Part shown: positions 9,517-17,398 of the stretch, piece by piece
Layout: every line of letters begins with the position of its first letter
How positions within the stretch are numbered: position 1 is the stretch's first letter
Origin: JAJYKC01 sp963823105
GTDB lineage: Bacteria > Acidobacteriota > Terriglobia > Bryobacterales > Bryobacteraceae
Direction: 5' to 3'
Length of the DNA stretch: 64,000 nucleotides
NCBI GenBank assembly: GCA_963823105.1
Contig: CAWGKC010000017.1
Location: 434,001 to 498,000, forward strand
The notes under the pieces: generated by a model
Databases searched by the model: none
What the model was told of the DNA's origin: nothing
The model's input: the letters and a program-made list of their open reading frames with translations, nothing else
Translations under genes and position numbers: made by a program

Positions 9517-11205
9517 ATGCGCTGGGCGGAATACATCGTTTTTCTTGCGATCGTCATCGGCCTCGTCCAGCCCGTTGGCCTCTATCTGGCCGCGGTGTTC
9601 GAGGGAAAGCCCACCTGGCTCGATCCTGTGCTCCGCCCAGCGGAATCGCTTCTGTACCGGTGGATGGGGGTCCGCGCGGCACGAGAGATGTCCGCCCGTA
9701 GATACACGCAATGTTTCCTGTTCTTCAGCGCGGCGGGAACCGGAGGGTTGTTTCTACTGCTGCTTGCCCAACGCTGGCTTCCGGGCGGCCCCGCCGACCG
9801 TTACCTGACCACGCCCATGACTTGGGACCTGGCGTTGAACACCGCGATCAGCTTCTCCACCACGACGACATGGCAGGCGTATAGCGGCGAAACGACCGCT
9901 CGCTACGTGACCCAATTGCTCGGTTTCGTTTCGCAAAATTTCCTCGCTGGCGCGGCGGGCTTGGCCCTGGGAATCGCCTTCATCCGCGGGTTTGCCCGGG
10001 AACGTTCGGCGGCGGTGGGCAATTTCTGGGTAGATCTGGTCCGAGCGCTACTTTGGATCCTCCTGCCCGCGGCGCTGGTGGGAAGCCTCGCCCTGATGTG
10101 GCAGGGCGTGCCGCTCAACATGGCGCCCTACACGCAGTCCCACACTTTAGAAGGCGGAGTTCAGACCATCGCACAGGGACCGGTGGCAGCCCTCGAGTTT
10201 ATCAAGAACCTGGGGACCAACGGCGGCGGTTTCTTCAATGCCAACGGCGCCCATCCTTACGAAAACCCGACTCCGTTAGCGAATTTCCTCGGGATGCTGG
10301 CCATCGCGGTGCTACCCGCATCGCTCACGATCACGTTCGGCCGCATGACCGGCAGGCCTCGCGCGGGATGGGTATTGCTGGCGGTGATGATCGTGTTGTT
10401 TGCGGGCGGCCTCGCGCTGTGCGATTTCGCCGAAGCCGCACCGCCGCCACAACTCGCTGGCCTACATGTGTCCGGCGGGAACATGGAGGGGAAGGAAGTG
10501 CGGTTCGGCATCGGCGGTTCGGTGCTCGCCGCCGTGGTTACGTCGAACGGCGCGACCGGCTCGTACAATTCGATGCACGGTTCCTACCAGCCCCTGGGCG
10601 TGCTGGCGCCCCTGGTGAACATGCTGCTCGGCGAGATCGTCTTCGGGGGCTTGGGAACCGGATTGTACAGCATGATCATGATCGCGCTGGTTGCCGTGTT
10701 TCTTGGGGGGCTGATGATCGGCCGCACGCCGGAGTACCTCGGGAAGAGAATCACCGCCGCGGAGACGAGGTTGGCGGTGTTATATGGTCTGCTGACGCCA
10801 AAGGTGGTACTGGTGTTGACCGCGGTGGCGCTCGCCACAAACGCCGGCCGGACTGGGTTGGCGACTAACGGCGGGGCGCGAGGCTTTACCGAGGCGCTCT
10901 TCGCCTACGCCTCCTGCTTTGCCAATAACGGTCAAAGCATGGCCGGTCTCAGCGCCAACAGCGTGTTTTATAATGTGACCACCGCCATCGCCATGCTGGC
11001 TGGGCGATTTGGCCTCGCTGCGTTGGCGATGGCCCTGGCTGGGCGATTCGCGGCGCAGCGGCGCTGGCCGACCACTTTGGGCACGCTGCCTAGTGATTCC
11101 GTCATGTTCGGAATCCTGGTCCTCGGGACGATCCTGATCCTGGGAGCACTGAGTTTCCTGCCCGCCTTGGCGCTTGGGCCGATCGCAGAGGCGCTACCGC
11201 GCTAA
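9517..11205 (+). CDS. kdpA: Potassium-transporting ATPase K+-channel subunit A
   Basis: A 562-residue potassium-translocating subunit, full length for the family and related to K+ channels. All four pore-loop regions are visible: STTTTWQAY, GTNGGGFFNANGAHPYENP, TSNGATGSYNSM and FANNGQSMAG. It starts 7 bases after kdpC. The pump subunit kdpB, normally the next gene, is absent; the next sequence is a hairpin and then a broken DedA-rhodanese copy. The subunit looks intact, so a kdpB elsewhere in the genome is the simplest expectation. Confidence 0.95.
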   Translation: MRWAEYIVFLAIVIGLVQPVGLYLAAVFEGKPTWLDPVLRPAESLLYRWMGVRAAREMSARRYTQCFLFFSAAGTGGLFLLLLAQRWLPGGPADRYLTTPMTWDLALNTAISFSTTTTWQAYSGETTARYVTQLLGFVSQNFLAGAAGLALGIAFIRGFARERSAAVGNFWVDLVRALLWILLPAALVGSLALMWQGVPLNMAPYTQSHTLEGGVQTIAQGPVAALEFIKNLGTNGGGFFNANGAHPYENPTPLANFLGMLAIAVLPASLTITFGRMTGRPRAGWVLLAVMIVLFAGGLALCDFAEAAPPPQLAGLHVSGGNMEGKEVRFGIGGSVLAAVVTSNGATGSYNSMHGSYQPLGVLAPLVNMLLGEIVFGGLGTGLYSMIMIALVAVFLGGLMIGRTPEYLGKRITAAETRLAVLYGLLTPKVVLVLTAVALATNAGRTGLATNGGARGFTEALFAYASCFANNGQSMAGLSANSVFYNVTTAIAMLAGRFGLAALAMALAGRFAAQRRWPTTLGTLPSDSVMFGILVLGTILILGALSFLPALALGPIAEALPR

Positions 11206-11216
11206 CCGCGAATACA

Positions 11217-11271
11217 ATTCGCAGGCTCCATCGTGTCGCGGCGTGATAACCGGCCAATGGAGCCTGCGAAT
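11217..11271. terminator. 15-bp inverted repeat after kdpA
   Basis: A perfect 15-base inverted repeat (arms 11217-11231 and 11257-11271, 25-base spacer) lies 12 bases after the kdpA stop and immediately before the end of the converging DedA-rhodanese fragment. A partly matching, decayed version lies at the same place beside the intact second copy (from about 16397). No U-tract follows, so it could be a bidirectional terminator or an mRNA-end hairpin. Confidence 0.5.
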
Positions 11272-11276
11272 GCGGG

Positions 11277-11906
11277 CTATGAGACGCGCTGGGGCGATTC
11301 GACGGGGAAGCCGCGTTGGCGCCAGGCGACGAAGCCACCTTCGAGAGGGCGGACGCCGGGTACGCCACGGCGGAGGAAGAGCAGCGCCGCACGGGCGCTG
11401 GTGGCTTCGTTCGGTCAAGAACAATAGAGGATGATTTCGCGTCCGATGGGGATGCGGGAGGCCTGTTCGTCGAATCGATCGAAGTCGATACGGACGGCGC
11501 CGGGGATGCGGGCCGGGTCGGCTTCGACTTCGATGGCGTGGCGGAGATCGACGATGGCGGGGGGTTCGTCCGACAGGATCAACTCCATCAACTCCTCGGG
11601 CTGGATGCGGGCGACGCGAAGGCCGCGGATGAAGCGGCGGCGTTGATAGAACTTCCAGGAGAGCCACGCGGCGAGGAGGAGAAGAACGAGGGCGAGGAGC
11701 CAGCCGCCGGCGTGGCCGAGGAAGAGGCCGACATCTTCAAGTTCGGCCTGGAAAACAAAGCCGAGGATGAGATAGGCGCTGGACCAAAGAAGGCCGCCGG
11801 CAAGGTCGACCGCGACAACGCGCAGAAGGGGCAGGCGGGTCCAGCCGGCCATCGTGGGGGCGAAGGCTCCGAGGCCGGGGACAAATTTCGCGAACAGAAG
11901 GGTGGT
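11277..11906 (-). pseudogene. 5'-truncated copy of the DedA-rhodanese (UGA-containing) gene
   Basis: This block matches 16439-17068 without gaps (constant offset 5162) at near identity and encodes the second half of the DedA domain plus the whole rhodanese domain. Homology stops abruptly at about 11906, inside the codons for LLFAKFVPG. The first ~110 residues of the membrane domain, with the start codon and its ribosome site, are missing. The only in-frame ATG, at 11852, would make a 145-residue product up to an in-frame TGA at 11415-11417. Reading through that TGA adds 45 codons to a TAG at 11277-11279. The rhodanese loop, the TGA and the following hairpin are all kept, which suggests recent duplication or gene conversion. 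Confidence 0.8.
11383..11399 (-). promoter_or_regulatory. Bacterial SECIS-like stem-loop, truncated copy
   Basis: A six-pair perfect stem AGCGCC/GGCGCT with a five-base loop CGTGC, beginning 16 bases after the in-frame TGA at 11415-11417. It is identical to the element in the intact copy. The loop has G at its second base and begins 21 bases after the UGA, within the spacing described for bacterial SECIS elements. Confidence 0.5.
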
Positions 11907-12147
11907 ATGAATCGAAGCTGGTAAAAGCCGCGTCCTAATTCATCATGCGTTGTGTGACAAGGACAGCGGCGATGGTACCGATCGGTACGGTTCTGGGCCG
12001 CAACACCCCGTTCGTGTCGCATCTTCGCTTGACCTTAAGAATGCCGCGTGATAGGGCGCGAACGTCAAGGGCTATGGGGATGGCCCAACCTACCAAGCTG
12101 CGGTGTTCGTCGGGGACGAAGCGGTCTTGTGTATCAGGAGGACAAAT
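11907..12147. other. Intergenic region before the PEP-CTERM gene
   Basis: I see no gene in these 241 bases. The break point of the truncated DedA-rhodanese copy forms the left end, and the AGGAGG ribosome site of the PEP-CTERM gene (about 12136-12142) the right end. The promoter of that gene should lie here, but I could not pick -35 and -10 boxes with confidence. Confidence 0.4.
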
Positions 12148-13110
12148 ATGACGAAGTTTAGCTTTCGCCTTGTTTTAGGAGCGGCGATATTCTCGTGCGC
12201 CGCTTATGCCGGCTCAGCATATCAATCCGGCGACGTATTCGCGGCAGTCGGCAACGGCTTGGTCGACGAATTCACTCCCACTGGCACGTTGGTGCAGGTC
12301 ATCAACGATGGTAGCGGCTCCGCATTTACAACCGGCATGGCGTTCGATTCCGGCGGAAATCTTTTTGTAACGAACTTCAGCAACGGCACGGTTTCGAAGC
12401 TCGATAATTCGGGCAATATCATCAATAGCAGTTTCATCACCGGTTTGACGAATCCGGAGTCGCTTGCGATCTCGAACGCGGGAAACATTTTCGTTGGCGA
12501 CGCCGGAACGAACAAGATCAATGAGTATAACAGCAGCGCGGGCCTGCTCAATTCGTTCACGGTGGCTACCCAAAGTCGCGGTACGGACTGGATCGATCTC
12601 GCCCCCGATCAGAAGACGATCCTTTACACTTCCGAAGGCACGTCGGTTCTGAGTTACGACACCAGCACCTCGTCGCAGAATCCAAACTTCGCCAACGGGC
12701 TACCCGGATCGAACGCATACGCTTTGCGGGAGATCGGAAGCGGCGCGTTCACCGGCGATGTGCTCGTTGCGGACAGCTCAAATGCATTGCTCATCGGCAC
12801 TAGCGGCAACATCCTTCAGACCTACAATTTGCCCGGTAATGGCGGAGGCGATTTTTCCTTGAATTTGGATCCGAGCGGGAATGCTTTTTGGACGGGAGAC
12901 TTTAGCACCGGCCAGATCTGGGAAGTTAACATCGCCAACGGGAGTATCATGAGCCAGTTCAATACCGGTTCCAGCGCGTTGTTTGGCATTGCGGTATTTG
13001 GCGAATCCGGGCAGCCCGGCACGCCGGAACCCGGCACACTCGTCCTTCTGGGCGGCGGTTTAGTGGCTTTGGCCGCTTCCCGCAAGTTTGTGCGGCGCGG
13101 ACGAAACTAA
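12148..13110 (+). CDS. PEP-CTERM-sorted secreted protein with NHL-like beta-propeller repeats
   Basis: A 320-residue exported protein with a Sec signal peptide (cleavage near AYAGSA), about six repeats of the form GNLFVTNF..GTVSKLD / GNIFVGDAGTNKINEY typical of NHL/SMP-30-like propellers, and a C-terminal PEP-CTERM signal: TPEPGT, a hydrophobic helix, then an Arg/Lys cluster (RKFVRRGR). Exosortase would cleave the PEP motif and attach or release the protein at the cell surface; no exosortase gene is in this window. The ATG at 12148 is chosen over 12103 because of a perfect AGGAGG site just upstream. The ligand is unknown. Confidence 0.85.
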   Translation: MTKFSFRLVLGAAIFSCAAYAGSAYQSGDVFAAVGNGLVDEFTPTGTLVQVINDGSGSAFTTGMAFDSGGNLFVTNFSNGTVSKLDNSGNIINSSFITGLTNPESLAISNAGNIFVGDAGTNKINEYNSSAGLLNSFTVATQSRGTDWIDLAPDQKTILYTSEGTSVLSYDTSTSSQNPNFANGLPGSNAYALREIGSGAFTGDVLVADSSNALLIGTSGNILQTYNLPGNGGGDFSLNLDPSGNAFWTGDFSTGQIWEVNIANGSIMSQFNTGSSALFGIAVFGESGQPGTPEPGTLVLLGGGLVALAASRKFVRRGRN

Positions 13111-13141
13111 CGACTGGTTGTTTGTAGCTTATTCGTTTTCA

Positions 13142-13180
13142 GGCGGGAGCTAATTGGGCTTGGCGTGATTAGTTCCCGCC
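13142..13180 (+). terminator. Hairpin after the PEP-CTERM gene
   Basis: A 13-pair stem with one G-U pair (13142-13154 with 13168-13180) and a 13-base loop, 32 bases after the PEP-CTERM stop. There is no clear U-tract, so termination is inferred from position and stem strength. Confidence 0.5.
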
Positions 13181-13198
13181 TTCGCTTGGAGACGCCCC

Positions 13199-14518
13199 TT
13201 GGAGACGAAACGCCTCGACGAAATCGTTGCGGGAGCGCCGAGTTTATATTGCGCGCTCATTATGTGGCTGGTTATCGCGTTCGCGGCCCAGGCGGATACT
13301 ATCGGGGCTCTCAAGCAGGCAACCACCCCTTCCGCCGAAGAATTTAACGCAGGGGTGCAGGCTTACAATATGGGCGATTTATCGGAAGCGCGCAAACGCT
13401 TCGAAGAGAGTTCACGGCTGGACGCGCACAGCCCGTACCCGGTGATGGGATTGGCGAAAGTAGCGATCCGTCATGGAGACACAAAGACGGCCGGCGTATT
13501 ACTCAAGAAGGCCACAGCTCTTGGACAGCACAACCCCGAGGTACTGACGGCGTGGGGACACTACTTACTTTGGCAAAAGCGGTATGAAGAGGCGCGCGCG
13601 GCGTTCGACCGGGCGATCGCGGCGGATCCGAATTTCGTACAGGCCCACATTGAACTCGGCGACACGCTGCTACTGAGCAAGCGTCAACCTAGCGAGGCGG
13701 CCGACGCATACAGATCGGCGATCGCCATCGACCCAAAAAATGCCCGAGTTCATTATTCGCTTGCGAACGCACTCGCGAAATCCGGCGATCTCGATGGAGC
13801 GGAAGCGGAGTTGCGGCAGGCGGTTCAATTAGAACCGAGTAACGCCGAGTTGCGCCGGGCGTACGCGGATTTTCTATTCCGGCGACGAAAGCGGCAGGCC
13901 GCCTTGGAAGCCTATAGCGAGACGCTCAAATTGACGCCCCGGTCGACGGAGGCGCGGTTGGCGCGGGGCGATCTGCTGTTTGAGCAGGGCGAAGACGCAA
14001 AGGCGTTGGCCGAATACGAAGAGGCCCTGAAGATCGACCCGAATTCGGGCGTCGCGCACGCAAAGGTTGGAGTGGTGGAGGAGCGCCAGGGTAATTTCGA
14101 GGAAGCGGAAAAATCGTATGGAACGGCGCTTCGTCTGGATTCTAATTCGGCTCTTGCGTCAAACAACTTGGCGTGGCTCGCCGTGTCCAGGGGAGGCGAC
14201 CTCGACGCGGCCTTGAATAATGCGAGTAAGGCGGTGGCGCTCGCTCCCAACGTGGGACAGTTCTACGACACGTTGGGATGGGTCTACCGGGCGAGAGGGC
14301 GGCGTGACAAAGCCATTGAGGCGCTGACGCATGCGGTTAGTTTGCAACCTTCGGATCCGTTATGCAACTATCACCTGGGTATCGCGTACGCCGAGAACGG
14401 CCAAAGGAAGGCGGCTGAAGCGGCGCTCGCCAAGGCAGTTGCGGCGAACGGAAATTTCAGCGGCGCAGACGATGCAAGGAAACGCTTGAAGGAACTTCAG
14501 AGCCGAGCGGCTCATTAG
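13199..14518 (+). CDS. Exported tetratricopeptide-repeat protein
   Basis: Up to 439 residues, almost entirely TPRs (roughly ten 34-residue units with the usual W/L/G/Y/A/P positions, for example PNFVQAHIELGDTLL and PKNARVHYSLANALAKSGD). The start is uncertain: TTG at 13199 gives the longest form, while ATG at 13262 leaves a short signal-like leader ending near AAQADT. TPR proteins act as binding scaffolds. Its position between a PEP-CTERM protein and a membrane glycosyltransferase, both parallel, suggests an envelope or exopolysaccharide role, but nothing in the sequence identifies the partner. Confidence 0.8.
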   Translation: METKRLDEIVAGAPSLYCALIMWLVIAFAAQADTIGALKQATTPSAEEFNAGVQAYNMGDLSEARKRFEESSRLDAHSPYPVMGLAKVAIRHGDTKTAGVLLKKATALGQHNPEVLTAWGHYLLWQKRYEEARAAFDRAIAADPNFVQAHIELGDTLLLSKRQPSEAADAYRSAIAIDPKNARVHYSLANALAKSGDLDGAEAELRQAVQLEPSNAELRRAYADFLFRRRKRQAALEAYSETLKLTPRSTEARLARGDLLFEQGEDAKALAEYEEALKIDPNSGVAHAKVGVVEERQGNFEEAEKSYGTALRLDSNSALASNNLAWLAVSRGGDLDAALNNASKAVALAPNVGQFYDTLGWVYRARGRRDKAIEALTHAVSLQPSDPLCNYHLGIAYAENGQRKAAEAALAKAVAANGNFSGADDARKRLKELQSRAAH

Positions 14519-14576
14519 GTTCGTCGTCAACATTGCGGCGGGCGCTGGCCGCAACCGCCGCCGGGAAGAGTGAGTA

Positions 14577-15911
14577 GTGACACTGTCAGAGCGATTTATC
14601 GGACTGCCCGCGCAATCGGCAAATCGGCGCCGTTTAGCTTTTGCGGCGTCGATTTTCGTTCTGGCGCTGGGAGTCAGATTGACGGTGGCGTGGGAGGCTG
14701 GCTTCTTCGAGCGGCTCGCGCCGCGCACGGAGGCGGAGGCCATCGCCCTTTCAGTGGTCGAGACGGGCGAATATAGCAACCCCTTCCCGAACTTTACGGG
14801 ACCGACCGCTCACTTAACGCCCGTCTATCCGCTTTTTCTAGCAAGCATATTCGGGCTTTTCGGAACGGGTTTGTTGGCCGAGGGGGTAAAAATCTGCCTT
14901 ACTTCCTCCGCTTCGGCTTTTCGATGCGCTTTGTTGCCACTATTCGCAATAGACGCCGGATTGGGTCCCAGGATCGGTGTAGTCGCCGGTTGCCTAAGCG
15001 TAGCCTACATTGGCGCGTTGGATACCGAAATCAGGGGCGGTACGGACGGCTCATGGCTTGCCCTTTCAGTCTTGATTATCGTTTGGGCGAGCGTGAGGAT
15101 CTGGCGCGACGAGAGGTGGAAAACGCGGACTCCATGGCGATTCTTTTTGCTCTGCGGATTCGCAGCGCTGTTGGATCCCAGCGTGTTGGCCGTCATTGGC
15201 GGATTTGTTCTCGCTGGGCTCGTCGCGTGCGCATCGGGATGGCGCAAGCGTTACTTACTGCAAGCGACGCTGCTTACCTCGACGATCGCGATGTTCCTGC
15301 TGCCATGGGCGGTGCGGAACTACCTGAGTCTCGATGCCCCGATTTGGACGCGCAGTAATTTCGGGATGGAATTTTGGATTTCCAACGGCCCCGGCAGGAC
15401 ATTCGATTTATCGAGTAATCCGGGGTTCCTGCGGCACCCGTCCAATTCGCCGGCTGAGGCCGCCGAGATGGCGGAACTGGGTGAGGTTCGGTATAACCGG
15501 CTGAAGTTCCATGAGGCGATGGACTGGGCGCGGGCTCATCCAACGGTGTTTCTTGGCCTTACCGCGCGGCGATTCGCGGCTTGGTGGTTTCCGCCCGGTT
15601 CGAATCCGTTCATTCGAAGCGCACGTACGGTCTTCAGCCTCGTTGCTTTGCTGGGTTTCTACCCGCTATTCCGCCGTTTTCCTCTGCCCGGCTGGCTATT
15701 CCTTTTGACCTGGATCACTTTCCCCGATATTTACTACTTGATTCAGTGGAGCAGCCGATATCGCTTCCCCATCGACTGGCAGTTGTTGGTATGCGCCTCG
15801 GTTACTCTTTCGATCGTGTATATGAAACTCGCGAGAATGGGCGCATGGCAAACGGCTCCGTCGTTGGACGCGCCGGAAGAGACCGGCGTTGGCACGAAGG
15901 CGCAAATATGA
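14577..15911 (+). CDS. Membrane glycosyltransferase of the PMT/ArnT-like (GT39/GT83) superfamily
   Basis: A 444-residue protein with about ten membrane segments and a large first periplasmic loop carrying an acidic RTEAEAI motif after helix 1, which matches the catalytic D/E region of polyprenyl-phosphate-dependent GT-C enzymes. The following PTAHLTPVYPLFLA segment is typical of the ArnT/PMT-like family. It would transfer a sugar from a lipid-phosphate donor on the periplasmic side; donor and acceptor cannot be told. The GTG start at 14577 follows the TPR gene by 58 bases in the same direction. Confidence 0.75.
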   Translation: MTLSERFIGLPAQSANRRRLAFAASIFVLALGVRLTVAWEAGFFERLAPRTEAEAIALSVVETGEYSNPFPNFTGPTAHLTPVYPLFLASIFGLFGTGLLAEGVKICLTSSASAFRCALLPLFAIDAGLGPRIGVVAGCLSVAYIGALDTEIRGGTDGSWLALSVLIIVWASVRIWRDERWKTRTPWRFFLLCGFAALLDPSVLAVIGGFVLAGLVACASGWRKRYLLQATLLTSTIAMFLLPWAVRNYLSLDAPIWTRSNFGMEFWISNGPGRTFDLSSNPGFLRHPSNSPAEAAEMAELGEVRYNRLKFHEAMDWARAHPTVFLGLTARRFAAWWFPPGSNPFIRSARTVFSLVALLGFYPLFRRFPLPGWLFLLTWITFPDIYYLIQWSSRYRFPIDWQLLVCASVTLSIVYMKLARMGAWQTAPSLDAPEETGVGTKAQI

Positions 15912-15979
15912 AACCAGCGGTATCGCACCGGCCCAGGGTGTCGCGCCCGGAGTCCGCGGGCGCGCCGGCTCAACGGTTC

Positions 15980-16204
15980 TTAGGCGGCCGGAGGGATTTC
16001 AATCTCCCTGGCTACGGTGGAGGGCCTGGGTACCGGCTCGCCGAACTCGCGGAGGGTTCGCATGTGACCTTGAATCGCCTCCCGAATATTTCGATCCGTT
16101 TCCTCTAGAGTGCCGCCCGTTGTGATGCAGCCAGGCAAATCCGGGACGTATGCGGCCCAATTGTTTTCCGCTCGCTCGAAAATGACTGCGTATCTTTGGC
16201 TCAT
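15980..16204 (-). CDS. hicB: HicB-family antitoxin
   Basis: A 74-residue protein with the HicB partial RNase-H-like fold: YAVIFERAENNWAAYVPDLPGCITTG followed by a TLEE..RNIREAI helix and a short acidic tail. It would neutralise the HicA RNase by direct binding. The start at 16204 overlaps the hicA stop by four bases (ATGA), so toxin precedes antitoxin, the common order. No C-terminal DNA-binding domain is present, so autoregulation, if any, does not use a helix-turn-helix or ribbon-helix-helix in this chain. Confidence 0.85.
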   Translation of the reverse strand: MSQRYAVIFERAENNWAAYVPDLPGCITTGGTLEETDRNIREAIQGHMRTLREFGEPVPRPSTVAREIEIPPAA

Positions 16205-16395
16205 TGTTTCTTCTCCAATCCAGCGGCCTTGAGGATGGACTTCAGCGTACCCATAGGAACGTCGTCGCCTGGGTTCCCGGGAACTGTAACTACGTTCGGT
16301 TTCGACGGGTGCTTGAAGTGCCGATGACTCCCCGTGGTCCGGACGTGACGCCAACCATCCGACTCTATGTACCGCACCAAATCCCGAACCTTCAC
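16201..16395 (-). CDS. hicA: HicA-family mRNA interferase toxin
   Basis: A 64-residue dsRBD-like HicA: VRDLVRYIESDGW, then RTTGSHRHFKHP carrying the catalytic His in the conserved GSH motif, then VTVPGNPGDDVPMGTLKSILKAAGL. HicA cleaves mRNA independently of the ribosome. It is full length and paired with HicB by a 4-base overlap. The pair lies just downstream, on the same strand, of the intact UGA-containing DedA-rhodanese gene. Confidence 0.9.
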   Translation of the reverse strand: MKVRDLVRYIESDGWRHVRTTGSHRHFKHPSKPNVVTVPGNPGDDVPMGTLKSILKAAGLEKKQ

Positions 16396-16435
16396 CAGGC
16401 TCTATCGTATCGCGGCCACCGGGGCTCCCGAGCGG

Positions 16436-17068
16436 GGGCTATGAGACGCGCTGGGGCGATTCGACGGGGAAGCCGCGTTGGCGCCAGGCGTGGAAGCCGC
16501 CTTCGAGAGGGCGGACGCCGGGTACGCCCCGGCGGAGGAAGAGCAGCGCCGCACGGGCGCTGGTGGCTTCGTTCGGTCAAGAACAATAGAGGACGATTTC
16601 GCGTCCGATGGGGATGCGGGAGGCCTGTTCGTCGAAGCGATCGAAGTCGATGCGGACGGCGCCGGGGATGCGGGCCGGGTCGGCTTCGACTTCGATGGCG
16701 TGGCGGAGATCGACGATGGCGGGGGGTTCGTCCGACAGGATCAACTCCATCAATTCCTCGGGTTGGATGCGGGCGACGCGAAGGCCGCGGATGAAGCGGC
16801 GGCGTTGATAGAACTTCCAGGAGAGCCACGCGGCGAGGAGGAGAAGAACGAGGGCGAGGAGCCAGCCGCCGGCGTGACCGAGGAAGAGACCGACATCTTC
16901 AAGTTCGGCCTGGAAAACAAAGCCGAGGATGAGATAGGCGCTGGACCAAAGAAGGCCGCCGGCAAGGTCGACCGCGACAACGCGCAGAAGGGGCAGGCGG
17001 GTCCAGCCGGCCATCGTGGGGGCGAAGGCTCCGAGGCCGGGGACGAATTTCGCGAACAGAAGGGTGGC
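16436..17068. repeat. Long direct repeat shared with 11274-11906
   Basis: About 633 bases duplicated at a distance of 5162 bases in the same orientation, with few substitutions and no gaps. Weaker, gapped similarity continues for about 40-50 bases past the 3' end of the genes (from about 11222 and 16397). Recombination between the copies would delete the PEP-CTERM, TPR, glycosyltransferase and HicAB genes. Confidence 0.85.
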
Positions 17069-17383
17069 CGCGCCCCAGCGGGAGAAGGTGGATTTCGCAC
17101 CGCTGATGCAGGAGTCTGGTTCGAGCGAGATGCGGCAGAGGAGGTTAAGGATGGATGCGCCACGGTAACGGCCTAGGACGTACCAGATGGAATCGCCGAT
17201 GAGGGCGGCAAGCGAACAGAGGGACCAGGCGGTGAGGAAAGAGAATTTGTGTTGGGCGATGAGCGCACCCATGACCAGCAGTACGGGAACGGCGGGAAGA
17301 GGGATTCCGGATTGTTCGATGAGCACGCAACCGAAGAGGACGCCGTATCCGTGGCGGAGGAGGAACTGGGAAAGAACGTGCAT
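16439..17383 (-). CDS. DedA-family membrane protein fused to rhodanese, with probable selenocysteine (UGA)
   Basis: A 314-residue fusion if UGA is read as selenocysteine. Residues 1-190 are a DedA/VTT domain (IEQSGIPLPAVPVL, GDSIWYVLGRYRG, FAKFVPGLGAFAPTMAG), residues 195-220 a final helix and basic linker, and residues 220-314 a rhodanese domain (AIVDLRHAIE, RIPGAVRIDFD, then the active loop). The loop reads LYCS-UGA-PNEATSARAALL and continues through VRPLEGGFHAWRQRGFPVE to a TAG at 16439-16441. Relatives, as I recall them, have Cys at the UGA position (YCSCPNE). The UGA is codon 269 (16577-16579). A conventional reading stops there and loses the last third of the rhodanese domain. Cys-Ser-Sec could form a redox selenenylsulfide or carry a persulfide. 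Sec-decoding genes are not in the window. Confidence 0.75.
16545..16561 (-). promoter_or_regulatory. Bacterial SECIS-like stem-loop after the in-frame UGA
   Basis: The stem AGCGCC/GGCGCT (six perfect pairs) with loop CGTGC starts 16 bases after the UGA; the apical loop starts 21 bases after it and has G at its second base. This fits the published general model of bacterial SECIS elements (loop 16-37 bases from UGA, G among the first two loop bases). The hairpin lies in coding sequence, so part of its conservation may come from the protein. Confidence 0.5.
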
Positions 17384-17398
17384 CTGGCCTAAAGGATC

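Noticed and set aside
15590..15620. GGTTCGAATCC, a tRNA T-loop-like sequence
   Set aside because: It lies inside the membrane glycosyltransferase gene and no acceptor, D or anticodon stems can be built around it.
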